This document shows, piece after piece, positions 1-8,576 of a DNA stretch of 64,000 nucleotides. How positions within the stretch are numbered: position 1 is the stretch's first letter; each line of letters opens with the position of its first letter. Below the pieces are notes generated by a model that had not been told where the DNA came from, ran no database searches, and was given only the letters and a program-made list of their open reading frames with translations. This stretch comes from Candidatus Binatia bacterium (lineage in GTDB: Bacteria > Desulfobacterota > Binatia > UBA9968 > JAJDTQ01): the NCBI GenBank assembly GCA_951813575.1, contig OX638375.1:62001-126000 (forward strand), given 5' to 3'. The position numbers and the translations under genes are program-made.

Positions 1-1029
1 GACGTTGGCATATTCCAGCGCGATGGGCCGGCGCTGGCGCTCGTAGCCGTCGAGCTCCGATTCCGGCGCCTCTCCGCGCCACACGCGCACCAGCCGTTCC
101 GCGAGGTTGTAACCGTCGTGGATGCCGCCGTTCATGCCCATGCCTCCCAAGGGGTTGTTGATGTGGGCCGCGTCACCGGCGAGGAACGCGCGCCCCTTGC
201 GGTAGCGCGCGGCCACGCGCTGGTGCACCGGGTACAGGGTCCGGTGTTCCACCGGGTAGGGCGTTCCGGTCGGGAGGACGTTCTGGAGACGCCGCTCGAC
301 GCTGGCATCGCTCAACACGTCGTCGTCGCTCTCTTCCGGCCGCGTCGGGGACATCACGCGCCATAGTCCCGGCACCCGCAGGAGGAAAAACCACTCCACC
401 GGGTCCGCGAAGTAGCTCACCCGCGCCAGCTCGGCGAATTGCTCATCGAAACGGAACGGCGTGCTCACCACCAGGAAGCGCTCGGGCCAGGTGAACCCGT
501 CGAAGGGGATGTCCAGGGCCTTGCGGACGTTGCTGCGGGCGCCGTCGGCCCCCACCAGGTAGCTTCCCCGGAAGCGGCGGGTTTCGCCGCCTTGCTCCAC
601 CACCGCGGTGACCGACGTCCCGTCCTCCTCCACGCCGGTCACTTCGCTCGAGAAGTGTACCTCGGCGCCGGGCAGGGTCGCCAGCTTCCCGTACAGCAGC
701 CGGTTGAGCTTGAACTGCTCGCACTGGAGCCGGTACGGGTGCGCGGTGATGTCGGCGATCTGCCTGAAGTCGAACTCCGCGATACAGCCGGCGCGCTCGC
801 GGTACTGGACGGTGGGGGCCTTGAGTCCCAGGGCCAGGAAGTCGTCCAGCACGCCGGTCGACTCCAGCATGTCGAGGGTGGGGGGATGGAAGGTGGAGGC
901 GCGCAACGTTTCGGGTAGCGCGGACTCCGCCTCCAGCACGGTCACCGGCACGTCGTGCTGGGCCAGGTACACCGCCACCACCAGCCCCACGGGACCCGCG
1001 CCCGCCACCAGCACGCGATCGGCGCTCAT
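1..1029 (-). CDS. FAD-dependent aromatic-ring monooxygenase (3' end beyond window)
   Basis: The minus-strand frame begins with ATG at 1029 and stays open to base 1, so the C-terminus lies outside the window (343 codons visible). The N-terminus has the dinucleotide-binding motif GAGPVG, the middle has the GADGAR motif, and near residue 285 is GDAAHINNPLGGMGMNGG, the FAD-ribityl motif of class A flavoprotein hydroxylases (PheA/MhpA type). Such enzymes hydroxylate phenolic rings with NAD(P)H and O2 in the cytoplasm. It lies 30 bp downstream of the LLM oxidoreductase on the same strand, so co-transcription is likely. The substrate cannot be told from sequence. Confidence 0.85.
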   Translation of the reverse strand, partial: MSADRVLVAGAGPVGLVVAVYLAQHDVPVTVLEAESALPETLRASTFHPPTLDMLESTGVLDDFLALGLKAPTVQYRERAGCIAEFDFRQIADITAHPYRLQCEQFKLNRLLYGKLATLPGAEVHFSSEVTGVEEDGTSVTAVVEQGGETRRFRGSYLVGADGARSNVRKALDIPFDGFTWPERFLVVSTPFRFDEQFAELARVSYFADPVEWFFLLRVPGLWRVMSPTRPEESDDDVLSDASVERRLQNVLPTGTPYPVEHRTLYPVHQRVAARYRKGRAFLAGDAAHINNPLGGMGMNGGIHDGYNLAERLVRVWRGEAPESELDGYERQRRPIALEYANV

Positions 1030-1059
1030 GTCACCCGTCCGGGAGGAACACGGCCTCCT

Positions 1060-2019
1060 CTACCGGAAGTGCGGCATCACGTGCTCGCTGCAGACGTCCA
1101 GGTGCTGGAACTGGTCCTTGGCGGCGAAACGGACGATGAAGGTCTGGATGCCCGCTTCGGCGTACTCGTTGATGAAGTCCACCACCTCGTTGGTGCCGCC
1201 GGCCTTCACCACGAGCTGCGAGGCCACCTGCTCGTAGGTCTTGTGGTAGTAGGCCTCCAGGAACGCGCCGCCCTCCCGCCGCGCCTTGTCGGCGTCGGGG
1301 TCCATGTGGATGGTGAGGTACAGGCAGCGGTGGATGTCGTCGGGGTTCCGTCCGGCGTCGCTGGCGAAGTCTTCCATCTTCTGCCGCGACTCCTTGAACA
1401 CCTGGAGCGACGGGATGTTGGTGATCCAGGCGTCGCCGTGGAGGGCGACGCGCTTGAGCCCGCTGTCCACGTCGTTGCTCGACACCCAAACCGGGACGCC
1501 GGGTCGCTGCACCGGCTTGGGCAAGAGCGAGATGTCCTCGACGGTGTAGTACTTGTTTTCGTGGGTGACGTTGTCCCCGGCCCACAGCATCTTCATGATC
1601 TTGAGCACCTGGCTGAGCCGTCCGGCCTTCTGGTTGAAGGGCACGCCGCAGGCCGTGTACTCCTCCTCGAACATCTTGTCGTTGCGGGACACGCCCACGC
1701 CGCAGATGAGCCGCCCGCGGCACAGGACGTCCACGCTGGCCAGGGCCTGGGCCAGCACCACCGGGTTGCGCATGGCCGCCAGCAGCACCGCGGTGCCGAT
1801 CTTCACCCGCTCGGTCTTCACCGCCAGCGCCCCCAGGGTGCTGATGACCTCCAGCCGCGACTTGGCGGTGACGCTGTCGCCGATCCACACCGAGTCGTAG
1901 CCGGCCTCTTCGACCGCGTCCGCGAGGTTGAAGACGGGGCTCAGGTCGGGGATGGCGGTCTTGGCCAGGATGACCCCCCGGGTCGGTAGCAGGATGCCGA
2001 AACTGAGTTTCTTGCTCAT
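1060..2019 (-). CDS. LLM-class flavin-dependent oxidoreductase
   Basis: A 319-residue protein that starts MSKKLSFGILLPTRG and shows the bacterial-luciferase-like TIM-barrel pattern: an early AEEAGYDSVWIGDS strand-helix, then VKIGTAVLLAAMRNPVVLAQ and GRLICGVGVS in the first 110 residues. These features match the F420/FMN-dependent LLM family (MER, SsuD and LadA relatives), and the length fits. It is probably a monooxygenase or F420-dependent dehydrogenase of the cytoplasm. It sits between the VWA gene (52 bp upstream) and the FAD monooxygenase (30 bp downstream), all on the minus strand. Whether it uses FMN or F420 cannot be decided here. Confidence 0.85.
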   Translation of the reverse strand: MSKKLSFGILLPTRGVILAKTAIPDLSPVFNLADAVEEAGYDSVWIGDSVTAKSRLEVISTLGALAVKTERVKIGTAVLLAAMRNPVVLAQALASVDVLCRGRLICGVGVSRNDKMFEEEYTACGVPFNQKAGRLSQVLKIMKMLWAGDNVTHENKYYTVEDISLLPKPVQRPGVPVWVSSNDVDSGLKRVALHGDAWITNIPSLQVFKESRQKMEDFASDAGRNPDDIHRCLYLTIHMDPDADKARREGGAFLEAYYHKTYEQVASQLVVKAGGTNEVVDFINEYAEAGIQTFIVRFAAKDQFQHLDVCSEHVMPHFR

Positions 2020-2071
2020 TGGGTTCTCCGATGACTCTCCGTTGGCTTGCGCTCGCGGGAAGGCGGGGACC

Positions 2072-3640
2072 TCACAAACGGATGAACAGGTCGCGCGTGC
2101 CCTCGCTGGTGAGCTGGGTGATGGTGGTGATCCGGTCGCTGAATTCCTTCAGGGTCCCCAGGGAACTGGGTCCGACGTCGATGAGGATGGAGAAGAGCGA
2201 GAAGCTCAGCCGGTCCTTTTCCCTGAGGAACCGCTCCGACCACTCGGTCGACACCTGGCACTCCCCGTCGGTGATGAAAACGATGTCCCCCTTCTTATAA
2301 CGTGATTTCTTGAGGCACTCCAGCGCCGCGTCCAGGGGCTTCTCGAAGTCCGTGCCGCCGCCGGGGAAATGCTCCGCCAGGTCCATGAGCTTGTCGGGCT
2401 CCACCTCGGCGCCGCGCCGGGTGGTCATGTCGAGGACGTGAAGGGCGGTGTCGCGGGAGGAGAAGCAGATGGAACGGAACGGCCGGCGCTGGCGCCGGGT
2501 GAGCTCCAGCAAGGTCAGGGTGACGGCCTTGGACCAGAGTTCCTTGTCGCCGGCCATGGAGGAGCTGCCGTCGAGACAGACCACCACCGGTCCCTTGCGC
2601 TTCTCCTCCATGCCCCGCAACGAATACTGCAACAGCTCCTTCTCCAGCAGGCGGCGCCGGAAGTCCCGTTGCAGCACCGGGTGGTGCAGCGTCACCAGCT
2701 CCTGCGGGAGCAGGTGCTCCAGGGCGCCCCCCTGCTCGACCGCGTACAGTTCCTCGTTGGCGCGCTCGAAGGTGCGCTTGCGGAGCGCCAGGGCGTGGGA
2801 CTTCATCCTGCCCACCATGCGGATCAGTTTCTTGAGCTTGTCGTTGCCGGCCAGGCGCCGGCCCAGCTCGAGCCTCCGGTCGGCGGGCAGGCGGCCGCCG
2901 CCGCCCACGGCCGAACCCCACTGTTCCGCCTCCTCCGCGGCTTCCTCGAGCTGCTGGGCGGCGCGAATGGCCGAGGCCTGTGCCCGCGCCCGGGCCTCGT
3001 CCTCGACCCGGTCCAGGTCCTCGGTCAACTGCCGCTGCTTCTGCCGGATGGAGCCGGCGTCGCCCCGGAGCTTGCTCTTGAGCCGTTCCTGGATCTTTGC
3101 CAGGGCCTCTTCCTTGCCGGCGCCGTCTTCCTGCCCGGCCAGCTCGCCGGCGTGCTCCAGCATCTCGCGGGTCTTCTGGAAATCCTCCTCCTGCTGCCGC
3201 AGCTTCCAGGTGTCCATCATGTCGTGGCGCGTCCACGGCTTCTCCGACTTGAGCATGTCCAGAAGGCCTTCGCCCAGGAGCAGCGTGCACAGGCCGGCCC
3301 TGGCCTCGTCGAGCAGGGTCAGCTCCCGCAGGATGCGGCTCACCTCGCCGTCATGAAGCGCGGTGAGAAGGGCGCGGTTGACCGACGCGCTGGGGAGCAC
3401 GTCCGATTCCGGAGCGAAGACGATGTTGTATTTGAACAAGAGGCAGAAGACGTCCTGGAGGAGGGAGGGGAAGTGGGGGAGAAGGGCCTGCCCGGCGCGT
3501 TCGAGTTCCTTGAGCGAGGCGGCGTCCCGGCGAAGCTGCCCGTAGGCGTGCCGGTCGTAGCGGTCGCTCTCGATCCAGTTGGCGTTCTCCGGCAGGCCCG
3601 GCAACGGGGCGGGGCGTTTCTTCGTCGTCCGGCGGGCCAC
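2072..3640 (-). CDS. VWA-domain protein paired with a MoxR ATPase (ViaA-like)
   Basis: A 522-residue protein. I place the start at the GTG at 3640-3638, which overlaps the TAG stop of the MoxR gene by one base and has GGAGGG just upstream; the same frame stays open far upstream, which would give a false 913-residue protein. Residues about 145-240 are charged and probably coiled coil. The C-terminal third is a von Willebrand A domain with the MIDAS motif DGSSSM (Asp357, Ser359, Ser361), the later GGGTDF and the strand IVFITDGE. The architecture resembles E. coli ViaA, the partner of the ATPase RavA. The role is probably metal-dependent remodelling of a client complex; the client is unknown. 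Confidence 0.85.
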   Translation of the reverse strand: MARRTTKKRPAPLPGLPENANWIESDRYDRHAYGQLRRDAASLKELERAGQALLPHFPSLLQDVFCLLFKYNIVFAPESDVLPSASVNRALLTALHDGEVSRILRELTLLDEARAGLCTLLLGEGLLDMLKSEKPWTRHDMMDTWKLRQQEEDFQKTREMLEHAGELAGQEDGAGKEEALAKIQERLKSKLRGDAGSIRQKQRQLTEDLDRVEDEARARAQASAIRAAQQLEEAAEEAEQWGSAVGGGGRLPADRRLELGRRLAGNDKLKKLIRMVGRMKSHALALRKRTFERANEELYAVEQGGALEHLLPQELVTLHHPVLQRDFRRRLLEKELLQYSLRGMEEKRKGPVVVCLDGSSSMAGDKELWSKAVTLTLLELTRRQRRPFRSICFSSRDTALHVLDMTTRRGAEVEPDKLMDLAEHFPGGGTDFEKPLDAALECLKKSRYKKGDIVFITDGECQVSTEWSERFLREKDRLSFSLFSILIDVGPSSLGTLKEFSDRITTITQLTSEGTRDLFIRL

Positions 3641-4758
3641 TACAATCCCTCCAGCAGGCGTTTCTGAAGGGTCTGGATCTCGTCCCGCATGCCTTCCACG
3701 CCGGCCAAGGGACGGTCCGAATCCGCGGCCTTCTCGATGATCTGCTCGATCCGGCCCAGGATGTTGCGGAGCTTGGTGTGCCCCTCGATGAGGGCCTGGG
3801 AGGGCAGCTCCTCCGTGTCCCAGGAGCGCTGCACGTACTCCTCGATCTCCCGGGCCTGGTACAGCAGCTCCTGCGCCTCCTTCTCGTAACCCAGCACGAT
3901 CTCGCGGATGACGGCGCCGACGTCGGCGTGCTCGGACGGCTCCCGCCACAGCACGTGCTCCAGGAACAGCAGGCTCCGGTCCGACACCCGGGCGTCGCCG
4001 GCCAGATACGAGTGCGCCTTCAGGAGCGCCAGGGACTGGCGGTAACGCCGGTCGGAGGCGACGATCTGCTTCTTGCCGAGTTGCCGGCGGATCTCGGCCA
4101 TGGCCCGGTGCAAGTGGCCCGGCACTGGCTGCGCGTCCGCCTCGCGCTGCATCGTGCCGAGCTCCTGGAGGGTGATGCGCATACCGGCGTCCCGCGGTGC
4201 GGCTTCCAACATGCGCAGGAAGCGGTAGTCGTCCTGGATGTAGTCCACCATGAACCGGAGCAGGAACCGGTCGTAAAGGGCGGTGAGCTCGTCGTCCTCG
4301 GGAAGCTCGTTGCTGGCGCCGAACAGGGTGATGAGCGGCACGTCGTGGACCTGCTGGCCGTTGTGGAACCGGCGCTCGTTGATGATGGTCAGGATCGAGT
4401 TCAGGATCGAGGAGTTGGCCTTGAAGACCTCGTCCAGAAAGGCGATGTGGGCTTCCGGGAGCTTGCGGGTTGTGACACGCCGGTAGTCGTCTTGTTCCAG
4501 GCCCTTGAGGCTCACCGCGCCGAACAGCTCTTCCGGCGCGGTGAAACGGGTCAGCAGCCACTGGAAGTAGTCGGCGCCCTCGATGCGGCGGCACAATTCG
4601 TCGGCCAACATGGACTTGGCGGTGCCCGGCGGGCCGATGATGAGCAGGTTCTGGGCCGAGAGCAAGGCCGCCAGCGCGCCGTCGATGAGTTCGCCGCGTT
4701 CCAGGAACGTCTGTCGCAGCTCTTCGCGAAGCGCCAGCAGTTTTTCCTTGGGGGTCAT
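3640..4758 (-). CDS. MoxR-family AAA+ ATPase (RavA-like)
   Basis: A 372-residue protein beginning MTPKEKLLALREEL; an in-frame upstream extension to 4878 lacks family resemblance and was not used. Walker A is GPPGTAKS near residue 45, Walker B is AFLDEVFKA, and sensor 1 is GASNELP. The wording ERRFHNGQ and TLFGASNELPEDDEL resembles the RavA subgroup of MoxR ATPases. Family members couple ATP hydrolysis to cofactor insertion or complex assembly together with a VWA protein. The stop codon overlaps the GTG of the downstream VWA gene, which implies translational coupling. No strong ribosome site is visible before the ATG, so the start is moderately certain. Confidence 0.88.
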   Translation of the reverse strand: MTPKEKLLALREELRQTFLERGELIDGALAALLSAQNLLIIGPPGTAKSMLADELCRRIEGADYFQWLLTRFTAPEELFGAVSLKGLEQDDYRRVTTRKLPEAHIAFLDEVFKANSSILNSILTIINERRFHNGQQVHDVPLITLFGASNELPEDDELTALYDRFLLRFMVDYIQDDYRFLRMLEAAPRDAGMRITLQELGTMQREADAQPVPGHLHRAMAEIRRQLGKKQIVASDRRYRQSLALLKAHSYLAGDARVSDRSLLFLEHVLWREPSEHADVGAVIREIVLGYEKEAQELLYQAREIEEYVQRSWDTEELPSQALIEGHTKLRNILGRIEQIIEKAADSDRPLAGVEGMRDEIQTLQKRLLEGL

Positions 4759-4957
4759 GTGGAACGCCGGGGGTAGTGAACGTGTAACAAAAGCGGGTAG
4801 GCGGCACAAACATCCGTGTCCGGATGGATTCGCCCTCGTGTGGAGCCCCCGAAACCCTGATTTATCTTGCAACGGCATACCAGAGGGTTTACTTTAGGAA
4901 TGAGACAGGCCACGGGCTCGGCCGAGGCCAACAACACAGCCGAGAGGAGGGAAGCCC

Positions 4958-5776
4958 ATGCCGATTATCACGATCATTCGTGGCGCGTTTGGCGCGGGTC
5001 CGGAGGTTGCCGAACGGGTTGCCGGGGATCTTGGCTACCCGTGCGTGGACCGGGAGGTGTTGATCGAGGCGAGCAACCGTTACGGCATCCCCGAGGCCAA
5101 ATACGAGGAGGTGCTGGAGTCGGGGCCGGCCTGGTGGGAACGCTGGCGCGAGAGTCTTCGCCTCTACCGCATCACGCTGCAGGCCGCCATGTGCGAGATG
5201 GCCAGGGACGGCAGGCTCGTCTACCACGGCCACATGGGGCAGGAGCTCCTGCCCGGAGTGAGCCACGTAGTCAAGGTGCTGTTGACGGCGCCGCTGGAAT
5301 ATCAGGTGGAGAAGGTGCGCGAGCGGGAAGGGCTCGACGAGGCCGGCGGCCGCCGTTACGTGGAAAACGTCAACAAGGCTCGGTCCCGGCGCATGGAAGC
5401 CATCTTCGGAGCCGACTGGCGCGACGCCTCGCGCTACGACCTGGTCCTGAACGCCGGCCAGATGACGGTAGACACCCTGGCCGAGCTCATCGAGGACGCG
5501 GCCGGCAGGCCCGAGTACCAGAAGAGCCCGGAGTCCGAGCAGGTGTTCGCGGATTTGTCGCTGACGTCCCGGGTGCAGGCGGCGCTGATCGTGTCGCCCA
5601 AGACGCGGAACCTGAACGTGCGCGTGCGCGCGGGCGGCGGTGTGGTCCACGTCTCCGGGATCCTCACCCAGCCCGCGCTCCAGGAAGAGATCGTCTCGGT
5701 GGCCAAGGAGGTCCCTGGAACCACGACGGTGGAGACGGACTTCGAATCGCCGCCGGTGGAATACATGTTTCCGTAG
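4958..5776 (+). CDS. Cytidylate kinase-like protein fused to a C-terminal BON domain
   Basis: A 272-residue protein with a good ribosome site (GAGGAGGGAAGCCC before the ATG). Residues 1-190 match the cytidylate-kinase-like (AAK6) family: the P-loop region reads RGAFGAGPEVAERVA, followed by LGYPCVDREVL and YHGHMGQELL. The Gly-Gly-Arg of typical members (GSGGREI) is replaced by Ala-Gly-Pro, so kinase activity is doubtful. Residues about 205-265 form a BON domain (VRVRAGGGVVHVSGIL, then PGTTTVET), a fold usually found in periplasmic or envelope proteins. No signal peptide is visible. It is first in a plus-strand run with an SDR epimerase 22 bp downstream. The fusion is unusual and its role unknown. 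Confidence 0.8.
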   Translation: MPIITIIRGAFGAGPEVAERVAGDLGYPCVDREVLIEASNRYGIPEAKYEEVLESGPAWWERWRESLRLYRITLQAAMCEMARDGRLVYHGHMGQELLPGVSHVVKVLLTAPLEYQVEKVREREGLDEAGGRRYVENVNKARSRRMEAIFGADWRDASRYDLVLNAGQMTVDTLAELIEDAAGRPEYQKSPESEQVFADLSLTSRVQAALIVSPKTRNLNVRVRAGGGVVHVSGILTQPALQEEIVSVAKEVPGTTTVETDFESPPVEYMFP

Positions 5777-5798
5777 CTCGTTCTTCGGGAGGAAGTGA

Positions 5799-6770
5799 AT
5801 GGCACAAAAGAGCATTCTGGTGACCGGGGGTACCGGTCTCGTGGGCGCGTATGTCGTGGGGATGCTGCAGGCGCGGGGCGAGCGCCCGGTCATCTTCGAC
5901 GTAGCGGTGAACGAACGGTTGCTCAGGGCCGTGGGTGTCGATCCGGCGTCGGTGGAAACCGTGCGCGGCGACATCCTCGATCTGCCTCAGCTCGTGAGCG
6001 CGATCCGGGACCACGATGTCGGCCAGGTCATCCACCTGGCGGCTTTTCTCGGCGAGGAGGTGCAACGGCGCCCCTACACCGGCGTGCGTCTGAATCTCAT
6101 GGGCACCGTCAACGTGCTTGAGGCGGTGCGTCTGGAAAACGTGCCGCGGCTCACCTTTCCCAGCTCGGGCACGGTCTATCTCGGCTCGTTCGCCGAGGGG
6201 CTCCAGAGCATCGACGAGACCATCCCCATCAACCCGCCGTCGGTCTACGCCGCCACCAAGGGCGGCTGCGAGTTTCTCGGCAATGCCTACGCCAAGATGT
6301 ACGGCTTCGAGTTCGTGTGCATTCGCTACGTGGGAGGGCTTTACGGCCCGTCGCCCACCACCATGAAGGCCACCCGCGAGCAGGCGATCCAGGACATGAT
6401 CCGCGCCGCTCTGAAAGGCGAAGACGCAACCGTGAACTGGCCCTACGGTCCCACGGAGGTTCTCTACGGCAAGGACGCGGCCACGGCCACCGTCCTTGCC
6501 GCGCTGAAGCCGGACCACAAGGACCGGCTCTTCCACATCGGCTGCGCCGGCATGGTCACCGGCGACGACATACTCGCGGCGTTGAAGAAGGAGTTCCCCG
6601 AGTCCAGGGTGACGCTCAAGAAGGGCAGCGATCCCATGGCCTATCCGGCGAACCGGCCTCTGACCGATCTGTCCCGGGCGTCGGAGCAACTGGGCTTCGA
6701 GGCCGAATACACGCTGGACAAGGCACTGGGGGACTACGCCGAGACCATGAGGAAGCTCGAGGGGCTCTAA
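5799..6770 (+). CDS. NAD(P)-dependent epimerase/dehydratase (extended SDR)
   Basis: A 323-residue extended short-chain dehydrogenase. The nucleotide-binding motif GGTGLVG is at residues 10-16, VIHLAAF follows the fourth strand, and the catalytic YAATK motif (Tyr-x-x-x-Lys) is preceded by the SSGTVYLG serine. Family members reduce, oxidise or epimerise sugar nucleotides or small ketones in the cytoplasm. The ribosome site is GGAGG five bases before the ATG. It follows the kinase-like/BON gene by 22 bp and precedes the nucleotidyltransferase by 16 bp, so an operon is likely. The substrate is not predictable. Confidence 0.85.
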   Translation: MAQKSILVTGGTGLVGAYVVGMLQARGERPVIFDVAVNERLLRAVGVDPASVETVRGDILDLPQLVSAIRDHDVGQVIHLAAFLGEEVQRRPYTGVRLNLMGTVNVLEAVRLENVPRLTFPSSGTVYLGSFAEGLQSIDETIPINPPSVYAATKGGCEFLGNAYAKMYGFEFVCIRYVGGLYGPSPTTMKATREQAIQDMIRAALKGEDATVNWPYGPTEVLYGKDAATATVLAALKPDHKDRLFHIGCAGMVTGDDILAALKKEFPESRVTLKKGSDPMAYPANRPLTDLSRASEQLGFEAEYTLDKALGDYAETMRKLEGL

Positions 6771-6786
6771 TCCGTTTCTCCGATTC

Positions 6787-7374
6787 ATGATCGTCGCCGT
6801 TGTCCTGGCCGCGGGCGCCTCCACCCGCATGGGAAGGCCCAAGGCGCTCTTGCCGGTGGAGGGCGTCCCGTTCATCGAGCGCATCGTCCGCGCGCTGGAG
6901 CGCACGGAGGTGGACCGGACCCTGGTGGTGCTGGGCTACAACGCGGACGCCATGCGCGAAGCCATCGCCTACCTGGGCGTCGATACCGTGGTGAATCCGG
7001 ACTATGCCCGGGGACAGCTCTCCTCGCTCCACACCGCCATCCGGGCACTGGAGGGCGAGCCGGTGGAGGCGATCCTGGTGCATCTGGTGGACCACCCCTT
7101 CATCGAAAGCGGCCTGGTGAACCGGATCATCGAGCGTTTCCGCGCGGAGAAGAAGCTCATCGTGGTGCCGTGCTTCGACGGTAGGCGCGGCCATCCGGTG
7201 CTGTTCTCCAGCAAGCTCTTCCCCGAGTTCATGGCGGCTTCCCTGGACACCGGCGCCAAGCCCGTGGTGCGGGGCCACCCGGATGAGACGCTGGAGTTGG
7301 ATACCGGCGAGGAAGGGATCCTCATCGACATCGACACGCCCGAGGAGTACCGAAAACACGTAAGGAGCGAATAG
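6787..7374 (+). CDS. MobA/MocA-like nucleotidyltransferase
   Basis: A 195-residue GT-A-fold nucleotidyltransferase with the signature LAAGASTRMGRPKALLPV at the N-terminus, followed by VVNPDYARGQLSSLHTAI and LVDHPFI, the pattern of molybdenum-cofactor cytidylyl/guanylyltransferases. MocA transfers CMP to molybdopterin for xanthine-dehydrogenase-family enzymes, and such an enzyme is encoded 11 kb away (17599-21345), so that role is attractive but inferred. Its TAG stop overlaps the GTG start of the next gene by one base. A sugar-phosphate nucleotidyltransferase role is the main alternative. Confidence 0.75.
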   Translation: MIVAVVLAAGASTRMGRPKALLPVEGVPFIERIVRALERTEVDRTLVVLGYNADAMREAIAYLGVDTVVNPDYARGQLSSLHTAIRALEGEPVEAILVHLVDHPFIESGLVNRIIERFRAEKKLIVVPCFDGRRGHPVLFSSKLFPEFMAASLDTGAKPVVRGHPDETLELDTGEEGILIDIDTPEEYRKHVRSE

Positions 7375-8345
7375 TGGCCCGGTTGAACCTGAATTTCGCC
7401 TGCGGCAGCTACGATCTCTTGCGGCCGCTGTGGGAGAAGGCGGTGGAGCCCGCCGGCATCGACCTCAACGTGATGACCATGCAGTCGCCCGAACGGCACG
7501 GACGCATGCTGCGTCACGAGGAGTTCGACGCCTGCGAGCTGTCGCTCGTGGGCTACCTGGTGGCCCACGACCAGGGCCGGGCCTTCACCGCCATCCCCGC
7601 GTTCCCGCACCGGCGTTTCCGCCACAGCTACATGGTCAAGCGCACCGGCTGCGGCATCGAGAAGCCCTCCGATCTGAACGGCAAGCGCATCGGCCTCGAT
7701 ACGCTCCAGAACTCCGCGGGCCTGTGGATGCGCGGCATCCTGCAGGACTACTACGGCCTGGACCTGGCCACGGTGGAGTGGTGGTGCCAGGAAGAGGAGG
7801 ACGTTCCGCTGGAACCGGCCTCGTGGATGAAGATCCACCGGGTGCCCGAAGACCGTGACATCGACGAGATGCTGTGCGCCGGAGAGCTGGAAGGGTCGCT
7901 CTATCCCGAGGTGCTGCCGTCGGTCCGCTCCGGCTCCGACAAGGTGGCGCTGCTCTTCCCCGAACCCAGGCAGGCCGAGGTGGAGTACTACCGCCGGAGC
8001 GGCATCTTCCCCATCATGCACACGGTGGTGGTCAAGGACGAGATACTGGAGCGGAACCCCTGGGTGGCGGTGAGCCTGCTACAAGCCCTCCAGCGGTCCA
8101 AGGAAGTCTGCTACGAGCGCATGCGCGACCCCCGGAGCCTGGCCCTGGTGTGGGCCAAGGAAGAGTTGCAGGAGCAGCACGCCATCTTCGGGCCCGACCC
8201 CTGGCCCTACAACCTGGAAGACAACCGGCCCGCGCTGGAAGCCGCGGTCCGCTACGAGTTCGAGCAGGGGATGATCAAGCACAAGCCCGCGATCGAAGAG
8301 CTGTTCTTCCCGCCCTCCCTCCAGGAGATCCAGCACTACGTCTGA
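7374..8345 (+). CDS. 4,5-dihydroxyphthalate decarboxylase-like protein (periplasmic-binding-protein fold)
   Basis: A 323-residue protein starting at the GTG that overlaps the previous stop (TAGTG). It has the hallmarks of the 4,5-dihydroxyphthalate decarboxylase/NMT1-like family: FACGSYDLLRPLWEKAVEPAGI at the start, FDACELSLVGYLV, DLNGKRIGLDTLQNSAGLW, and YYRRSGIFPIMHTVV. It lacks a signal peptide, which agrees with the cytoplasmic decarboxylase rather than a transport binding protein. Its close paralogue lies convergently at 8577-9560. The last third differs (EEELQEQHAIFGPDPW), so the substrate may not be dihydroxyphthalate. Decarboxylation of an aromatic acid is the best guess. Confidence 0.72.
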   Translation: MARLNLNFACGSYDLLRPLWEKAVEPAGIDLNVMTMQSPERHGRMLRHEEFDACELSLVGYLVAHDQGRAFTAIPAFPHRRFRHSYMVKRTGCGIEKPSDLNGKRIGLDTLQNSAGLWMRGILQDYYGLDLATVEWWCQEEEDVPLEPASWMKIHRVPEDRDIDEMLCAGELEGSLYPEVLPSVRSGSDKVALLFPEPRQAEVEYYRRSGIFPIMHTVVVKDEILERNPWVAVSLLQALQRSKEVCYERMRDPRSLALVWAKEELQEQHAIFGPDPWPYNLEDNRPALEAAVRYEFEQGMIKHKPAIEELFFPPSLQEIQHYV

Positions 8346-8392
8346 GACGTCACGCCCATCAGGTTCCCGACGGATGTGGCGACTTGTTGACG

Positions 8393-8425
8393 CTATCCAC
8401 CGGACCTGTGGAAAACCTGTTCACA
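8393..8425. other. Cluster of three DnaA-box-like 9-mers
   Basis: In the gap between the two convergent decarboxylase-like genes there are three near-matches to the DnaA box TTATNCACA: CTATCCACC at 8393-8401 (two mismatches), TGTGGAAAA at 8407-8415 (reverse complement TTTTCCACA, one mismatch) and CTGTTCACA at 8417-8425 (two mismatches). No replication genes, AT-rich unwinding region or skew signal accompany them, so I do not call an origin. The rest of the gap 8346-8576 shows no gene or clear terminator. Confidence 0.25.
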
Positions 8426-8576
8426 TGGGTTCGTACCGAGCGGTTCCAGGCCTTGAGAAACGGCTGTTTCAGCGACCTGCACACAGAATAACCAGGAGTT
8501 TCCGTGTGTTTTCGAATGGTTACCCCTGATTGTCGCTGGAGAGCACTGCAAGGGTCGCGCCCCTGAAACGGAACGA

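Noticed and set aside
2072-4813. A 913-codon minus-strand frame spanning the VWA and MoxR region
   Set aside because: The upstream half is an off-frame translation of the MoxR gene; the true VWA protein starts at the GTG overlapping the MoxR stop.
6787-7374. A sugar-nucleotide pathway with the epimerase as the main role
   Set aside because: The short MobA/MocA-type motif and a molybdenum hydroxylase in the window favour a cofactor role, though this is not proven.
8393-8425. Replication origin
   Set aside because: Only three imperfect DnaA-box-like 9-mers occur in a GC-rich gap, with no dnaA, dnaN or AT-rich element.
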